Shown here: in pieces, positions 15,328-29,210 of the stretch
Position numbering within the stretch: the first letter of the stretch is position 1
Layout of the letters: each line of letters opens with the position of its first letter
Assembly (NCBI GenBank): GCA_009268125.1
Contig: WBOU01000002.1
Location: 248,001-312,000 of the forward strand
DNA from: Chloroflexia bacterium SDU3-3
GTDB taxonomy: Bacteria > Chloroflexota > Chloroflexia > Chloroflexales > Roseiflexaceae
Reading direction: 5' to 3'
DNA length: 64,000 bases
The notes under the pieces: generated by a model
The model's input: only the letters and a program-made list of their open reading frames with translations
Database searches by the model: none
Told to the model about the DNA's origin: nothing
Program-made: the position numbers and the translations under genes

Positions 15328-17946
15328 CTACTGCTGGGCGAGCGGCAGGTAGAGCCGCTCGCTGCCCACGGGAATATCGACCAGGTACAGCTCGCGGCCA
15401 TACGACGCGGTGGTGGCCTGAACCAGCAGCGCGCTGCCCAGGTTGAGCATGATCCTTGGGGTCGAGCCAGCCGGGCCGGGGTTGATGTCGGCGTAGAGCT
15501 TGGTGCCCTCGGGGGTGCCGTCGCTGCTCCATAGCTCCATGCCAGTATCTGGTGTGGAGGTTGTGAAGTAGATCTTGCCGCCGATAGCTTCTTGGAACTC
15601 GATATACCCTTGGGCCATCCGTGGGTCGGCATCTTTCAGCAGGATTGTGCCCTCAGCAGTGCCATCGGTGCGCCACAGCTGGTGCTGAAGAGCGCTATTT
15701 TCTTGCACAAAGTAGATGTAGGGGCCAGCCGTCGCCAGGTTCTGGATGTCGGCGGGGATGGTTTGCAGCCTCGTCGCCCCTTCGGCGGTGCCGTCGCCCT
15801 GCCATAGCTCGGCGGCTGTATCGCCATAGCACATGAATGTTGGCTTGTTGTTCCAGAGAAACGTGGAGCCTCCGCGTGCCGTTGGGAGATCGGTCTGGAT
15901 GGTGGCGATCAGCGCTGGCGCGCTCGCGCCCTCATCGTAGCGCCACCAGCCCACCTGGCTGCCCGAGGAGATTGTCCAGTAGGCGCTCTTGCCGATCCTA
16001 TCGCCATAGAACCAAGCGGCATCCGATGTGGGGGAGATCTCAACAAGGCTACTGCTAGCAGTATTGAGCTTCAGAACGCGGGCTGTCTTATTTCCTGTGC
16101 CGCTTCCGAAGGTAAGCGTTTCTACGAGCAGATCACTGCCGACCGATAGCAGGTGAGGGGCTGATAGCCCGGTGGCGATCGTTTTTGTGCCAGCCTCGGT
16201 GCCATCGCTTGCCCAGAGCGTGCCGTCATAATCAAGGAGGTAGAGGGTATGCTGTAGGACCAGCATGGACCCGATTGGCCGGTCGAAGTTTTTGATGAGG
16301 CTTGTTCCTGCGGGCGTGCCATCGCTGCGCCAGAGGCCTGAGAAATTGTTATAGCTGGCATCCCGATGATTTTCTTGGAGCACCAGGGTTCCGCTGAATG
16401 GCACCATAGCTTCCAGTGCTGCGCCGGTGGGGAACTTGCTGGTGATCCCTGTGCGCTCTTCTGTGCCAGCGGGGGTGCCGTCGGTCTCCCAGAGGCCGGT
16501 GGTGGTGGCGATAAACCGCGTGTTACCAAGCACTGCTGTGCGGATCGTAATGCTGCTGGCGGGCATGTTTTTCGAGAAGAACTGGCTTGTGCCTGCCTTC
16601 GTTCCATCGGTGCGGGCCATCAGGCTGGTGGCCGAGCCACTCTTGATCGGCGCTATCAGCGCGCCATCTAGCTCGGATGCGGTATAGAGCCAGAGCACGG
16701 TGCTGTCGGTGATTTGGGTGGTGCCCGCCGCCGTGCCGTCGCTGCTCCAGCATGTGGTGTCGCAGAATACGGCGTAGCCGCCCACCGAGCGCATGGTGAA
16801 TTTTTTGTCGCTGGTATCCAGCGTGGTGACAAGCTTCGTGCCAGCCTCGGTGCCATCGCTGGACCACAGCTGGGCCTGTTTGGCACCATAATAGGGGGTG
16901 ATGGTAAATAGCATGTGGCCATTGATCAGCAGCGGGGCCGAGAAATAGCCATAGGGCAGTGATGACGTGACGGCGGTGCCAGCCTCGGTGCCATCGCTGG
17001 CCCACAGCTCGATGTTTGAATCTCCCTCTATCAAAAAGGCGAGCTTGCTGTTGACGACAATCGGGATGGAGGTGCTGTTGGAATTCCTTCGTGGTATTGA
17101 TGCGGCTATCGATGTGCCGGTTGGCGTTCCATCGGTTGCCCATAGATTCGATATAGTATTGGATTGACCTACATCTAGAAGATAGCGTTTGTTGTTGAAC
17201 GGTACGAGATAGCTATTATTCGCCAGGAACGCTGGGGTGAAATCACTAGTGAAGTCGATCAGCTTCTGTGTCCCCTGCTCGGTGGCGTCCGTTACCCATA
17301 GGTGATAAAGGGTATCGGTGATATACAGCTTTCCATCGAAGACGCGCAGGTCGATGAAGTTATTTTTGAGCGATAGGACTTGTTTGGTATTTGATTCTGT
17401 CCCATCAGTGCGCCAGAGCGTTTGATCATCGGGCGAGAAGTAGACCACACCATCGAGCGCGGCGAGTGGGAAGCGGAAGCTCTGGTTAAGGTCTGGCCCA
17501 TGGTCAGTAAAAGAACTTTGATGGCCGGGGGCGATATCGGCAACCATGTGCGTGCCCGCCGCAGTGCCATCGCTAGTCCACAGTTCGACCCCGTAGACGA
17601 TGCTATTAGCTAGAAAGAAGAGGCGGTCGCCAGCAACCTGAAGCTGGTACACCTCATAGAACGCATCGATAGGGAAATCCATGATCATGGTCGTGCCCGC
17701 ATCGGTGCCATCGGTGCGCCAGAGTTGGGCATTTTCGCTATAGGTGTAATCATCGGTGATAAAGTAGATGAAATCCCCAAGCACAACGGTGTCTTGAGGT
17801 CGGGATTCGCGGTAGCTTGTGCCCGGGGTCATATCCTTCAGCAGGTGGAAGACATCCTGCGAGCGGGCGGGGCTGCGCTGGGGCAGCAGGGCGGCCAGCA
17901 GGGCCAGGGCGATCAGCGCCACGCGGGCGGGGCGGAGGTGCGGCAT
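15328..17946 (-). CDS. Secreted ELWxxDGT-repeat protein (first of three)
   Basis: An 872-residue protein and the promoter-proximal gene of the trio. The signal peptide core is VALIALALLAALLPQ, cleaved near ARS-QD. About 15 repeats of the LWxxDGTxxGT type follow, for example LWRTDGTDAGT, LWETDGTPAGT and CWSSDGTAAGT. The C-terminus YLPLAQQ is shared with the second copy. The repeat interiors use more AT-rich codons than neighbouring genes. Its promoter should lie in the 257 bp between 17947 and 18203, divergent from grpE. Function unknown; a secreted beta-propeller adhesin or glycan-binding protein would fit the composition. Confidence 0.85.
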   Translation of the reverse strand: MPHLRPARVALIALALLAALLPQRSPARSQDVFHLLKDMTPGTSYRESRPQDTVVLGDFIYFITDDYTYSENAQLWRTDGTDAGTTMIMDFPIDAFYEVYQLQVAGDRLFFLANSIVYGVELWTSDGTAAGTHMVADIAPGHQSSFTDHGPDLNQSFRFPLAALDGVVYFSPDDQTLWRTDGTESNTKQVLSLKNNFIDLRVFDGKLYITDTLYHLWVTDATEQGTQKLIDFTSDFTPAFLANNSYLVPFNNKRYLLDVGQSNTISNLWATDGTPTGTSIAASIPRRNSNSTSIPIVVNSKLAFLIEGDSNIELWASDGTEAGTAVTSSLPYGYFSAPLLINGHMLFTITPYYGAKQAQLWSSDGTEAGTKLVTTLDTSDKKFTMRSVGGYAVFCDTTCWSSDGTAAGTTQITDSTVLWLYTASELDGALIAPIKSGSATSLMARTDGTKAGTSQFFSKNMPASSITIRTAVLGNTRFIATTTGLWETDGTPAGTEERTGITSKFPTGAALEAMVPFSGTLVLQENHRDASYNNFSGLWRSDGTPAGTSLIKNFDRPIGSMLVLQHTLYLLDYDGTLWASDGTEAGTKTIATGLSAPHLLSVGSDLLVETLTFGSGTGNKTARVLKLNTASSSLVEISPTSDAAWFYGDRIGKSAYWTISSGSQVGWWRYDEGASAPALIATIQTDLPTARGGSTFLWNNKPTFMCYGDTAAELWQGDGTAEGATRLQTIPADIQNLATAGPYIYFVQENSALQHQLWRTDGTAEGTILLKDADPRMAQGYIEFQEAIGGKIYFTTSTPDTGMELWSSDGTPEGTKLYADINPGPAGSTPRIMLNLGSALLVQATTASYGRELYLVDIPVGSERLYLPLAQQ

Positions 17947-18203
17947 GTCGTGTTCCTTGGGCTGTTCTGAATAGCTGTGTAGTTGGGTGCGGTGTTTGCG
18001 CTATCCAGGGCGAGTATACCACGTCTGCTGCGGCCTCTTGCCGGGCGCGTACGATTGTTGGTAGAACCATAGAGGAGTGTTAGAGAAGCGCTAAAACGCC
18101 CGCGAGGGCCTTTTTTTGTGCGCTTTTTTTGCTATCATGCTGCTGTGATGCTCGCGGCGGCGGTGGTGTTCTGGCGGCGCGACTGTGTGAAAGGGAAACC
18201 CCG

Positions 18204-18698
18204 ATGACCGACCCGTTTTTTGGCCGACGCCAGAGCCTGGGCGAGTGCCAGGCCGAGCTGGCCGCCACGCGCAAGGAGAACGCCGAGCTGAAGGCCAGCT
18301 TCCTGCGGATCGCCGACGCGCTGGAGACCACGCGCAAGAATGTGGACCGCGACGTGGCCGCGCGCGTGACCGCGCAGACGCGGCGGGTGGCGCTGGCCCT
18401 GATCGACGTGGCCGACAACCTGGAGCGCGCCATGGCCTACGCCCCCGCCGACGACGCGCTGCGCCCCGGCGTGCAGGCCACGCTGCAGATGCTGCAGGCC
18501 ACCATGGCCCGCGAGGGCGTGCTGCCCATGGATCTGGTCCCCGGCGCGGCCTACGACCCGCGCCTGCACGAGGCGGTGACGGGCCACCCCGCCGATGTGG
18601 ACCGCGAGACCGTGCACCAGGTGGTGCGCACCGGCTACACGCTGGATGGCCAGGTGCTGCGCCCCGCCCACGTGGTGGTGGCGCTGCCGCGCGCCTAG
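18204..18698 (+). CDS. grpE: GrpE-type nucleotide exchange factor
   Basis: A 164-residue protein. The ATG at 18204 has AAAGGGA about 14 bases upstream. The N-terminal part is a charged helix (about 10-60) and the C-terminal domain shows GrpE features: LALIDVADNLERAM, a variable loop, MAREGVLPMD, DPRLHEAV, VVRTGYTLDGQVLRPAHVVV. GrpE releases ADP from DnaK in the heat-shock chaperone cycle. A DnaJ-like gene follows after 135 bp; dnaK itself is not in the window. The downstream J-protein lacks a zinc finger, so this may be an accessory set rather than the main dnaK operon. Confidence 0.85.
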   Translation: MTDPFFGRRQSLGECQAELAATRKENAELKASFLRIADALETTRKNVDRDVAARVTAQTRRVALALIDVADNLERAMAYAPADDALRPGVQATLQMLQATMAREGVLPMDLVPGAAYDPRLHEAVTGHPADVDRETVHQVVRTGYTLDGQVLRPAHVVVALPRA

Positions 18699-18833
18699 CT
18701 GCCGCCGAGAATGCCCCGACGCCCCATGGTGCGCGCCGACGCGCTGCCGCCGTGGGGCGTTGCTGTGGCGCGAAGACTGCAAAAAACCAGAAAAGTGCTG
18801 TTTGAAAAATCTGTTTCCGAAGCGAGGTATACC

Positions 18834-19730
18834 ATGGAGAACAACGATCTCTACGCCGTGCTGGGGGTGGCCCCCGACGCCGACGATGCGACGATAAAGG
18901 CGGCCTACCGCAAGCTGGCCCGCGCCTACCACCCCGACAGAAACGCGGGCGATGCCAAGGCCGAGGAGCGCTTCAAGGAGGTGAACAGCGCCTACCAGGT
19001 GCTGGGCGACCCCGAGCAGCGCCGCCAGTACGACGCGCTGCGCCAGCAGGCCCGCTGGCAGGGCCAGCGCCACGCGGGCGGCGGCCAGGCCACGCTCGAC
19101 CCCGAGGACTTCGGCGATCTGTTCGGGGCCGATGGGCCATACGCCGATCTGTTCGGCTCGCTGTTTGGCGGCGCGGCTGGCCGCGCGGCCCAGCAGCGGC
19201 CCAGGCGCGGGCGCGACATGGAGATCGTGTGTGAAATCTCGCTGGAGGAGTCGTTCAATGGTGCGAGCCGCGTGATCCAGGTGGGTGAGCGCACAATCGA
19301 GGCCAAGATCCCGCGCGGCGTGGCCGATGGCTCGCGGGTGCGGCTGGCCGGGCAGGGCGCGGCGGGCGCTCCGGCGGGCGATCTGTTCTTGGTCATCCAG
19401 CTGCTGCCGCACCAGCGTTTCAGCCGCGAGGGCGACGACCTGACGGCGGATGTGGATGTGGACTTTCTGACGGCGGCGCTGGGCGGGGTGGCCCGTGTGG
19501 CCGGTCTGGATGGCGCGATCAAGCTGCGCATCCCGCCGCGCACCCAGGCGAGCACGCGCTTCCGGCTGCGCGGCAAGGGCATGCCCCGCCTGGGCAGCCC
19601 CGATCAGCGCGGCGATCTGTATGCGCGGGTGCGCCTGGTGCTTCCCGAGAATCTGAGCGATGCGGATCTGGCGGCGCTGCGGGCGCTGCGCGATGGCACG
19701 CGGTCTGCACAGGCAAACGAGCAGAACTAG
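18834..19730 (+). CDS. DnaJ/CbpA-type J-domain co-chaperone (type II)
   Basis: A 298-residue J-protein. The ATG at 18834 follows GCGAGG; a longer in-frame reading from 18711 lacks a ribosome site. The J domain spans about 4-68 with the HPD motif in YHPDRNAGD and a final EQRRQYD. A Gly/Phe-type linker (about 70-115) follows, then two beta-rich C-terminal substrate-binding domains starting at RGRDMEIVCEISLEE, with IPRGVADGSRVRLAGQG. There is no CxxCxGxG zinc finger, which makes it a CbpA-like type II protein. It stimulates DnaK ATP hydrolysis and delivers substrates. It is probably co-expressed with grpE. Confidence 0.88.
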   Translation: MENNDLYAVLGVAPDADDATIKAAYRKLARAYHPDRNAGDAKAEERFKEVNSAYQVLGDPEQRRQYDALRQQARWQGQRHAGGGQATLDPEDFGDLFGADGPYADLFGSLFGGAAGRAAQQRPRRGRDMEIVCEISLEESFNGASRVIQVGERTIEAKIPRGVADGSRVRLAGQGAAGAPAGDLFLVIQLLPHQRFSREGDDLTADVDVDFLTAALGGVARVAGLDGAIKLRIPPRTQASTRFRLRGKGMPRLGSPDQRGDLYARVRLVLPENLSDADLAALRALRDGTRSAQANEQN

Positions 19731-19750
19731 CTGAAGCAGAGAGGAGCGAT

Positions 19751-19780
19751 CCCCTCGGCCCTGCACGTGGGGCCGAGGGG
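19751..19780 (+). terminator. 11 bp GC-rich hairpin between the dnaJ-like gene and a small ORF
   Basis: CCCCTCGGCCC and GGGCCGAGGGG enclose the loop TGCACGTG. No T-run follows. The right arm ends in GAGGGG, 10 bases before the ATG at 19791, so it may act as a ribosome-site-masking hairpin rather than a terminator. Confidence 0.5.
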
Positions 19781-19790
19781 CCGATGAGCG

Positions 19791-20015
19791 ATGAGCAATA
19801 TGATGACAAGCGAGTATATGCTGCCGGGGTCGGCGCAGGGGGCCGCGCTGGCGATGGGCGACTGCCCCGCCGCCGATGCGCTGCCCGATGAGGTGTGGGC
19901 CACCTTCGCCGCGCTCGATCTCGACCGCGCCAGCGTCGAGGCGTTTATCGCCATCCGCCGCCGCGTGGCCGCCCTGAAGGCCGAGCTAGCCCGCCGACGC
20001 GCGGCGCTGGCCTAG
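19791..20015 (+). CDS. Small helical protein downstream of the dnaJ-like gene
   Basis: A 74-residue ORF starting 60 bp after the dnaJ-like stop. It is acidic and Ala-rich, ending in a basic helix (FIAIRRRVAALKAELARRRA). Its position matches that of CbpM, the modulator of CbpA in other bacteria, but I see no CbpM sequence motif and it is shorter than CbpM (about 100 residues). Its putative ribosome site GAGGGG is part of the right arm of the 19751-19780 hairpin. Its stop overlaps that of the convergent toroid-protein gene (CTAG at 20012-20015). The reading is plausible but unproven. Confidence 0.5.
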   Translation: MSNMMTSEYMLPGSAQGAALAMGDCPAADALPDEVWATFAALDLDRASVEAFIAIRRRVAALKAELARRRAALA

Positions 20016-20872
20016 ATCGCCCCGTAGGCCCGCAGCGTGCGCACGGCCTTCACCGTCACCCATCCCCGCCACTCCAGCGCGCACGCAGGGCTGATCGCAT
20101 CCCACATTATTTCCCACCCTCCATCCTCGCGCTGCGCCGCCGCAAGCGCCGCGAGGCTTTTTTGCACCCGCCGCTCGTCGAACAGCGTGCGGCAGTAGCT
20201 CTGCGGGCTGGGTGCCCAGTCGAGCACGCCGTGGGCGTAGCCCGCCGCGCCCTCGTCGGCCACCGCGCCAGCGTCGAGGATGCGCTTGCCGATGCGGCGC
20301 AGCTCGCGCTCGGCCCGGGCGCGCTCGGGGGAGTGCTCTAGGAAGCAGATCATGGGCATCAGATCATGGTACTCGGTCGAGTCGGACTGCTCGATGGCCT
20401 TCCAGCAGAAGGGCACGGCCTGTTCGAGCCAGGGGTGGGCCACGCCGTGCTTGAGCAGCAGCCCGGCCAGCGCCGCCGTGGGGTTGGCCGAGGCGGGCGG
20501 GTTCTCGCTGGGCGTCCACCAGGGCGCGTGGGGGTAGCCTGCCACCGTGGGCAGCACGTAGGGCACCCCGCCCTCGGGCGTGGTGATACCCTGCAGGTAG
20601 GCGCAGGCCCGCGCCACCATGGGGTCGGCGAAGCTGTGCAGCATGTCGAGCACGTGGAAGGCGATCTCGACGGGCTGCGGCGCGCTGAGCGGCGTGCGGA
20701 TGTCTGGCTCAAGCGCGTGGCCAAAGCCGCCATCATTGTTTTGGTAGGCCCGCAGCGCGTCGAGCGCGGCCTGGCGTGGCCCGCCGAGAAAGAGGTGGGA
20801 GAAGATCTGTCGGTCGATCAGCCGCGCGTTGCCCCAGATGTAGGATGCGGCCCGCTTGATGGTCTCTGGCAT
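20012..20872 (-). CDS. Alpha/alpha-toroid protein (prenyltransferase/squalene-cyclase repeat type)
   Basis: A 286-residue protein. The ATG at 20872 is preferred because GAGGAG lies 8 bases before it; an in-frame ATG at 20899 is also possible. Repeated motifs such as YQNNDGGFGHALEPD and QREDGGWEIMWD resemble the QW-like repeats of terpene cyclases and prenyltransferase beta subunits, implying an alpha/alpha-barrel fold. There is no DxDD cyclase motif and no clear zinc site, so enzymatic activity is uncertain. It does not look like the missing class II diterpene cyclase for the diterpene synthase at 3861-4697, which lies 15 kb away. Confidence 0.7.
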   Translation of the reverse strand: MPETIKRAASYIWGNARLIDRQIFSHLFLGGPRQAALDALRAYQNNDGGFGHALEPDIRTPLSAPQPVEIAFHVLDMLHSFADPMVARACAYLQGITTPEGGVPYVLPTVAGYPHAPWWTPSENPPASANPTAALAGLLLKHGVAHPWLEQAVPFCWKAIEQSDSTEYHDLMPMICFLEHSPERARAERELRRIGKRILDAGAVADEGAAGYAHGVLDWAPSPQSYCRTLFDERRVQKSLAALAAAQREDGGWEIMWDAISPACALEWRGWVTVKAVRTLRAYGAI

Positions 20873-21065
20873 GATGAGTTCTCCTCTATAGCTGCCCACG
20901 ATATGATCTGCCGAAGCAGGCTGTTGCTTCTCCGCCCCGCTCTTCTCTCCGGCGTTCGTTCTAGGTGCCGCGCCTTTTCTGCGCTGCGCGTGTGCTGATC
21001 AGTTGGGCTGTTCCCCTTTCCTGCTCACGGGTGCCGATGGGACTGCCGAGCTTCTGGGCAGCATT

Positions 21066-21275
21066 GGCGAAGGCCAGTGCACCGCTGGCGGAAGGCAGTG
21101 CACCGCTGGCGAAGGCCAGTGCACCGCTGGCGAAGGCCAGTGCACACCTGGCGAAGGCCAGTGCACACTCGGCGGAAGGCAGTGCACACTCGGCGGAAGG
21201 CAGTGCACCGCTGGCGGAAGGCAGTGCACTGCTGGCGAAGGCCAGTGCACCGCTGGCGGAAGGCAGTGCACCGCT
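21066..21275. repeat. Tandem array, 10 units of 21 bp (array 1)
   Basis: Ten uninterrupted 21 bp units. Two unit types alternate irregularly, beginning GGCGAAGGCCAGTGCAC or GGCGGAAGGCAGTGCAC; every unit contains the palindrome GTGCAC, and most continue into CCGCTGG so that CCAG and CTGG flank it. Because 21 is a multiple of 3 and the unit has no stop, several frames stay open across it; I do not regard these as genes. The array lies in the 612 bp gap (20873-21484) between the toroid gene and the WYL regulator. The rest of the gap shows no coding signal. Confidence 0.9.
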
Positions 21276-21484
21276 GGGAAATCACAGGGTTGAGCTTGCC
21301 GATGTACCTGGTGCCCGCCGCCATAGAAAAAAGCCGCAGGAAATGACACCATGTGCAACCGGCGCTGGTCACATGATGGTCATCGTTGGCGCTAGAGCGA
21401 TGTGCGTAAACCCTGTACTATTGAGGATACACCGTAACGCGGATATAATCGATCCTCTTTTTTTCTGGCAAGGGATGCTTTCCA

Positions 21485-22423
21485 ATGTATCACCCCACGA
21501 GCCGAGTGCTCACCGTGTTGGAGCTGCTGCAGTCGCACCCGCAGATCAGCGGGCCGGATCTAGCGGCGCGGATGGAGGTGGATGTGCGCACGGTGCGGCG
21601 CTATGTGGCCATGCTGCAAGATCTGGGCATCCCCATCCGCTCGGTGGTGGGGCGGCAGGGCGGCTACGCGCTGCGCCCCGGCTTCAAGCTGCCGCCGCTG
21701 ATGTTTCGCGACGAGGAGGCCATGGCGCTGTGCCTGGGGCTGCTGGTGGCGCGGCGTCTGGGCCTGGGTGCCACCGCCCCCACCATCGAGGGCGTGCTGG
21801 CCAAGGTCGAGCGGGTGCTGCCCGATGCGCTGCGCGAGCGGGTGCAGGCGCTCTACGCCACCCTGGAGCTGGATGTGGCTGGCCCGGCTGCGGTGGTGGA
21901 GAGCGTGCACCTAGGCATCTTGGGGCTTGCCACCCAGCGCGGGCGGCGTGTGCTGCTGCGCTACGCATCGGGCGAGGGTGTGCGCGAGCGCGAATTTGAA
22001 CCCTATGGCGTGGCCTGCTATGGCGGGCGCTGGTATACCGCAGGCCGCTGCCTGCTGCGCGACGATCTGCGCGTGTTCCGGCTCGACCGCGTGCGCCACC
22101 TGGCCCTGCTGGATGCCGAGTTCGCGCCGCCGCAGGGCTTCGACTGCCTAGCACACATCACCCGATCGTTTGCCGATATCCCCGATATATGGGACTGCAC
22201 GGTGATCCTTGGCACAGATCTTGCTTTGGCACGTAGTGCGTTCCCTGCATCGCTGGCGGTGCTCGAAGAGATAGAAGGTGGCACGCTGCTACGATCCTCG
22301 ATCGACGATCTGGACATGCTGGCCCGCCAGATAGCGCGGCTTGGCTGTCCAATTACTGTGCTTGGCCCACCCGAGCTGCGCACCGCATTCCAGCGGCTTG
22401 CGGCGCTGCTGGCTGCGGCCTGA
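21485..22423 (+). CDS. YafY-type transcriptional regulator (HTH + WYL)
   Basis: A 312-residue regulator. The N-terminal winged helix-turn-helix (about 8-62) is of the DeoR/HTH_11 type: LLQSHPQISGPDLAARMEVD, VRTVRRYVAML, GGYALRPG. The central WYL domain (about 140-215) shows GVACYGGRWYTAGRCL and VFRLDRVRHL. A WCX-type C-terminal extension ends at an Ala-rich tail. WYL proteins bind small ligands or nucleic acids and commonly repress or activate nearby stress, DNA-damage or defence genes. Its target is unknown; array 1, 210 bp upstream, is one candidate because of its repeated palindromes. Confidence 0.85.
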   Translation: MYHPTSRVLTVLELLQSHPQISGPDLAARMEVDVRTVRRYVAMLQDLGIPIRSVVGRQGGYALRPGFKLPPLMFRDEEAMALCLGLLVARRLGLGATAPTIEGVLAKVERVLPDALRERVQALYATLELDVAGPAAVVESVHLGILGLATQRGRRVLLRYASGEGVREREFEPYGVACYGGRWYTAGRCLLRDDLRVFRLDRVRHLALLDAEFAPPQGFDCLAHITRSFADIPDIWDCTVILGTDLALARSAFPASLAVLEEIEGGTLLRSSIDDLDMLARQIARLGCPITVLGPPELRTAFQRLAALLAAA

Positions 22424-22434
22424 CGCACATGTGT

Positions 22435-22574
22435 AGGGGTTATACGTTTTGGTTTGGCAGAACATTTTTACCACCAAGATTTCAAGACCCCAAGGAACAA
22501 AAGGGAACACATCCTATGGTTTCAGCATTGCTTGTTTGATCTGGATGTATTAGTTTTGGCAAACGTATAGGCCT
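22435..22574. mobile_element. MITE-like element, copy 1
   Basis: About 140 bp with imperfect terminal inverted repeats: AGGGGTTATACGTTTTG at the left and CAAACGTATAGGCCT at the right (read inverted as AGGCCTATACGTTTG). The inner segment AACATTTTTACCACCAAGA matches the inverted copy at 50760-50895. It has no coding capacity. It sits in the 343 bp between the WYL regulator and the poly-HAMP kinase; the remaining 192 bp of that gap show no gene. Confidence 0.65.
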
Positions 22575-22766
22575 TGTATGTGCCTAGCCATAGTCTGCCT
22601 GATTCGCAAGTTGATGGTATAGTTACACTGCCCTTCGCATAAAAAGCTAAGCCCTTCCCCCACCGCCCTCAAGCCGCCGCGCTGGCCGTGGGATACCTGG
22701 CCTACCACGTATGCGCCCAGGCGCATGCCACAAAATCCGTATCCGAGCACGAGGAAAAACACATCC

Positions 22767-28286
<5,520 letters not shown>

Positions 28287-28354
28287 CGGGGGCTACGCCG
28301 AACCAGGATGGATCTGCGGTGCGCGCAGCCGCACCGCAGATGGGCGCAAGAGCT

Positions 28355-29179
28355 ATGGCAAAAAATGACCTTGAGGAGATCGAGATCCAGCTGCTGCTGG
28401 AGGGGATCTACCGCCACTATGGATTCGACTTCCGCGACTACGCGCTGGCCTCGCTGCGGCGGCGGGTGTGGAACAGTGTGCGCGCCGAGGGCCTGAGCAC
28501 CATCTCGGCCCTGCAGGATCGCATCCTGCACGACCGCGCGGCCCTGGAGCGCTTTCTGCTGGGCGTGTCGGTGAATGTGACCGCGATGTACCGCGATCCG
28601 AGCTTCTACCTGACCTTCCGGCGGCGGGTGGTGCCCATCCTGCGCACCTACCCGTTCATCCGGATCTGGCACGTGGGCTGCTCGACCGGCGAGGAGGTCT
28701 ACTCGATGGCCATCCTGCTGCAGGAGGAGAACCTCTACAGCCGCTGCCGGATCTACGCCACCGATATGAATGAGGAGGTGCTGCACCAGGCCCAGCAGGG
28801 CATCTTCCCGCTGAACCGCATGCGCGAGTACACCAGCAACTACCTGCGGGCCGGCGGCCTGCGCTCGTTCTCCGAGTACTATACCGCCGCCTACGAGAGC
28901 GCGATCTTCAGCGCATCGCTGCGCGACCATGTGGTATTCTCGCAGCACAACCTGACCATGGATGGCCCGTTCAACGAGTTTCACGTGATACTCTGTCGGA
29001 ATGTGCTGATCTACTTCAACCGCGCGCTGCAGGAGCGGGCGCACAGCCTGTTCTACGACAGCCTGGTGATGTTTGGCCTGCTCGGGCTAGGTCAGCAGGA
29101 GACGATAGCCTTCAATACCCACGAGCACCACTACGAGGAGCTGGTGCGGGGCGAGCGTCTGTATCGGCGTATTGCCTAG
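28355..29179 (+). CDS. cheR: CheR-type methyltransferase
   Basis: A 274-residue SAM-dependent methyltransferase of the CheR family, which methylates Glu residues of chemoreceptors or receptor-like proteins. The ATG at 28355 is chosen, but the ribosome site is weak and an in-frame ATG at 28340 is possible. The N-terminal helical domain (about 1-75) has DYALASLRRRV; the SAM domain shows IRIWHVGCSTGEEVYSMAI (about 105-123), IYATDMNEEVL and VILCRNVLIYFN. It is 68 bp downstream of the poly-HAMP kinase and 31 bp before cheB. No methyl-accepting receptor gene is present, so the substrate may be the HAMP kinase. Confidence 0.9.
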   Translation: MAKNDLEEIEIQLLLEGIYRHYGFDFRDYALASLRRRVWNSVRAEGLSTISALQDRILHDRAALERFLLGVSVNVTAMYRDPSFYLTFRRRVVPILRTYPFIRIWHVGCSTGEEVYSMAILLQEENLYSRCRIYATDMNEEVLHQAQQGIFPLNRMREYTSNYLRAGGLRSFSEYYTAAYESAIFSASLRDHVVFSQHNLTMDGPFNEFHVILCRNVLIYFNRALQERAHSLFYDSLVMFGLLGLGQQETIAFNTHEHHYEELVRGERLYRRIA

Positions 29180-29210
29180 CGTGGCGAAGCTGGCGCGCGA
29201 GGGAGGGCAT

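Noticed and set aside
18096-18118. Terminator-like GCCC-GCGA-GGGC followed by seven T residues before grpE
   Set aside because: The stem is only 4-5 bp and no gene reads into it from the left on the plus strand, so I could not assign it a role.
18135-19766. A 543-codon minus-strand frame opposite grpE and the dnaJ-like gene
   Set aside because: It covers two recognised genes on the other strand and contains only Ala/Arg/Gly/His-rich sequence.
20012-20872. The missing class II diterpene cyclase for the diterpene synthase
   Set aside because: It has toroid-type repeats but is only 286 residues and lacks a DxDD motif, and it lies 15 kb away.
21066-21275. Array 1 as a CRISPR
   Set aside because: The units are contiguous with no unique spacers, and no cas gene is present. 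The same applies to array 2 at 45696-45905.
20965-21999. A 344-codon plus-strand frame across the 21 bp array and into the WYL gene
   Set aside because: Its repeats arise because the 21 bp unit is a multiple of three without stops; downstream it runs in the wrong frame over a clear HTH-WYL gene.
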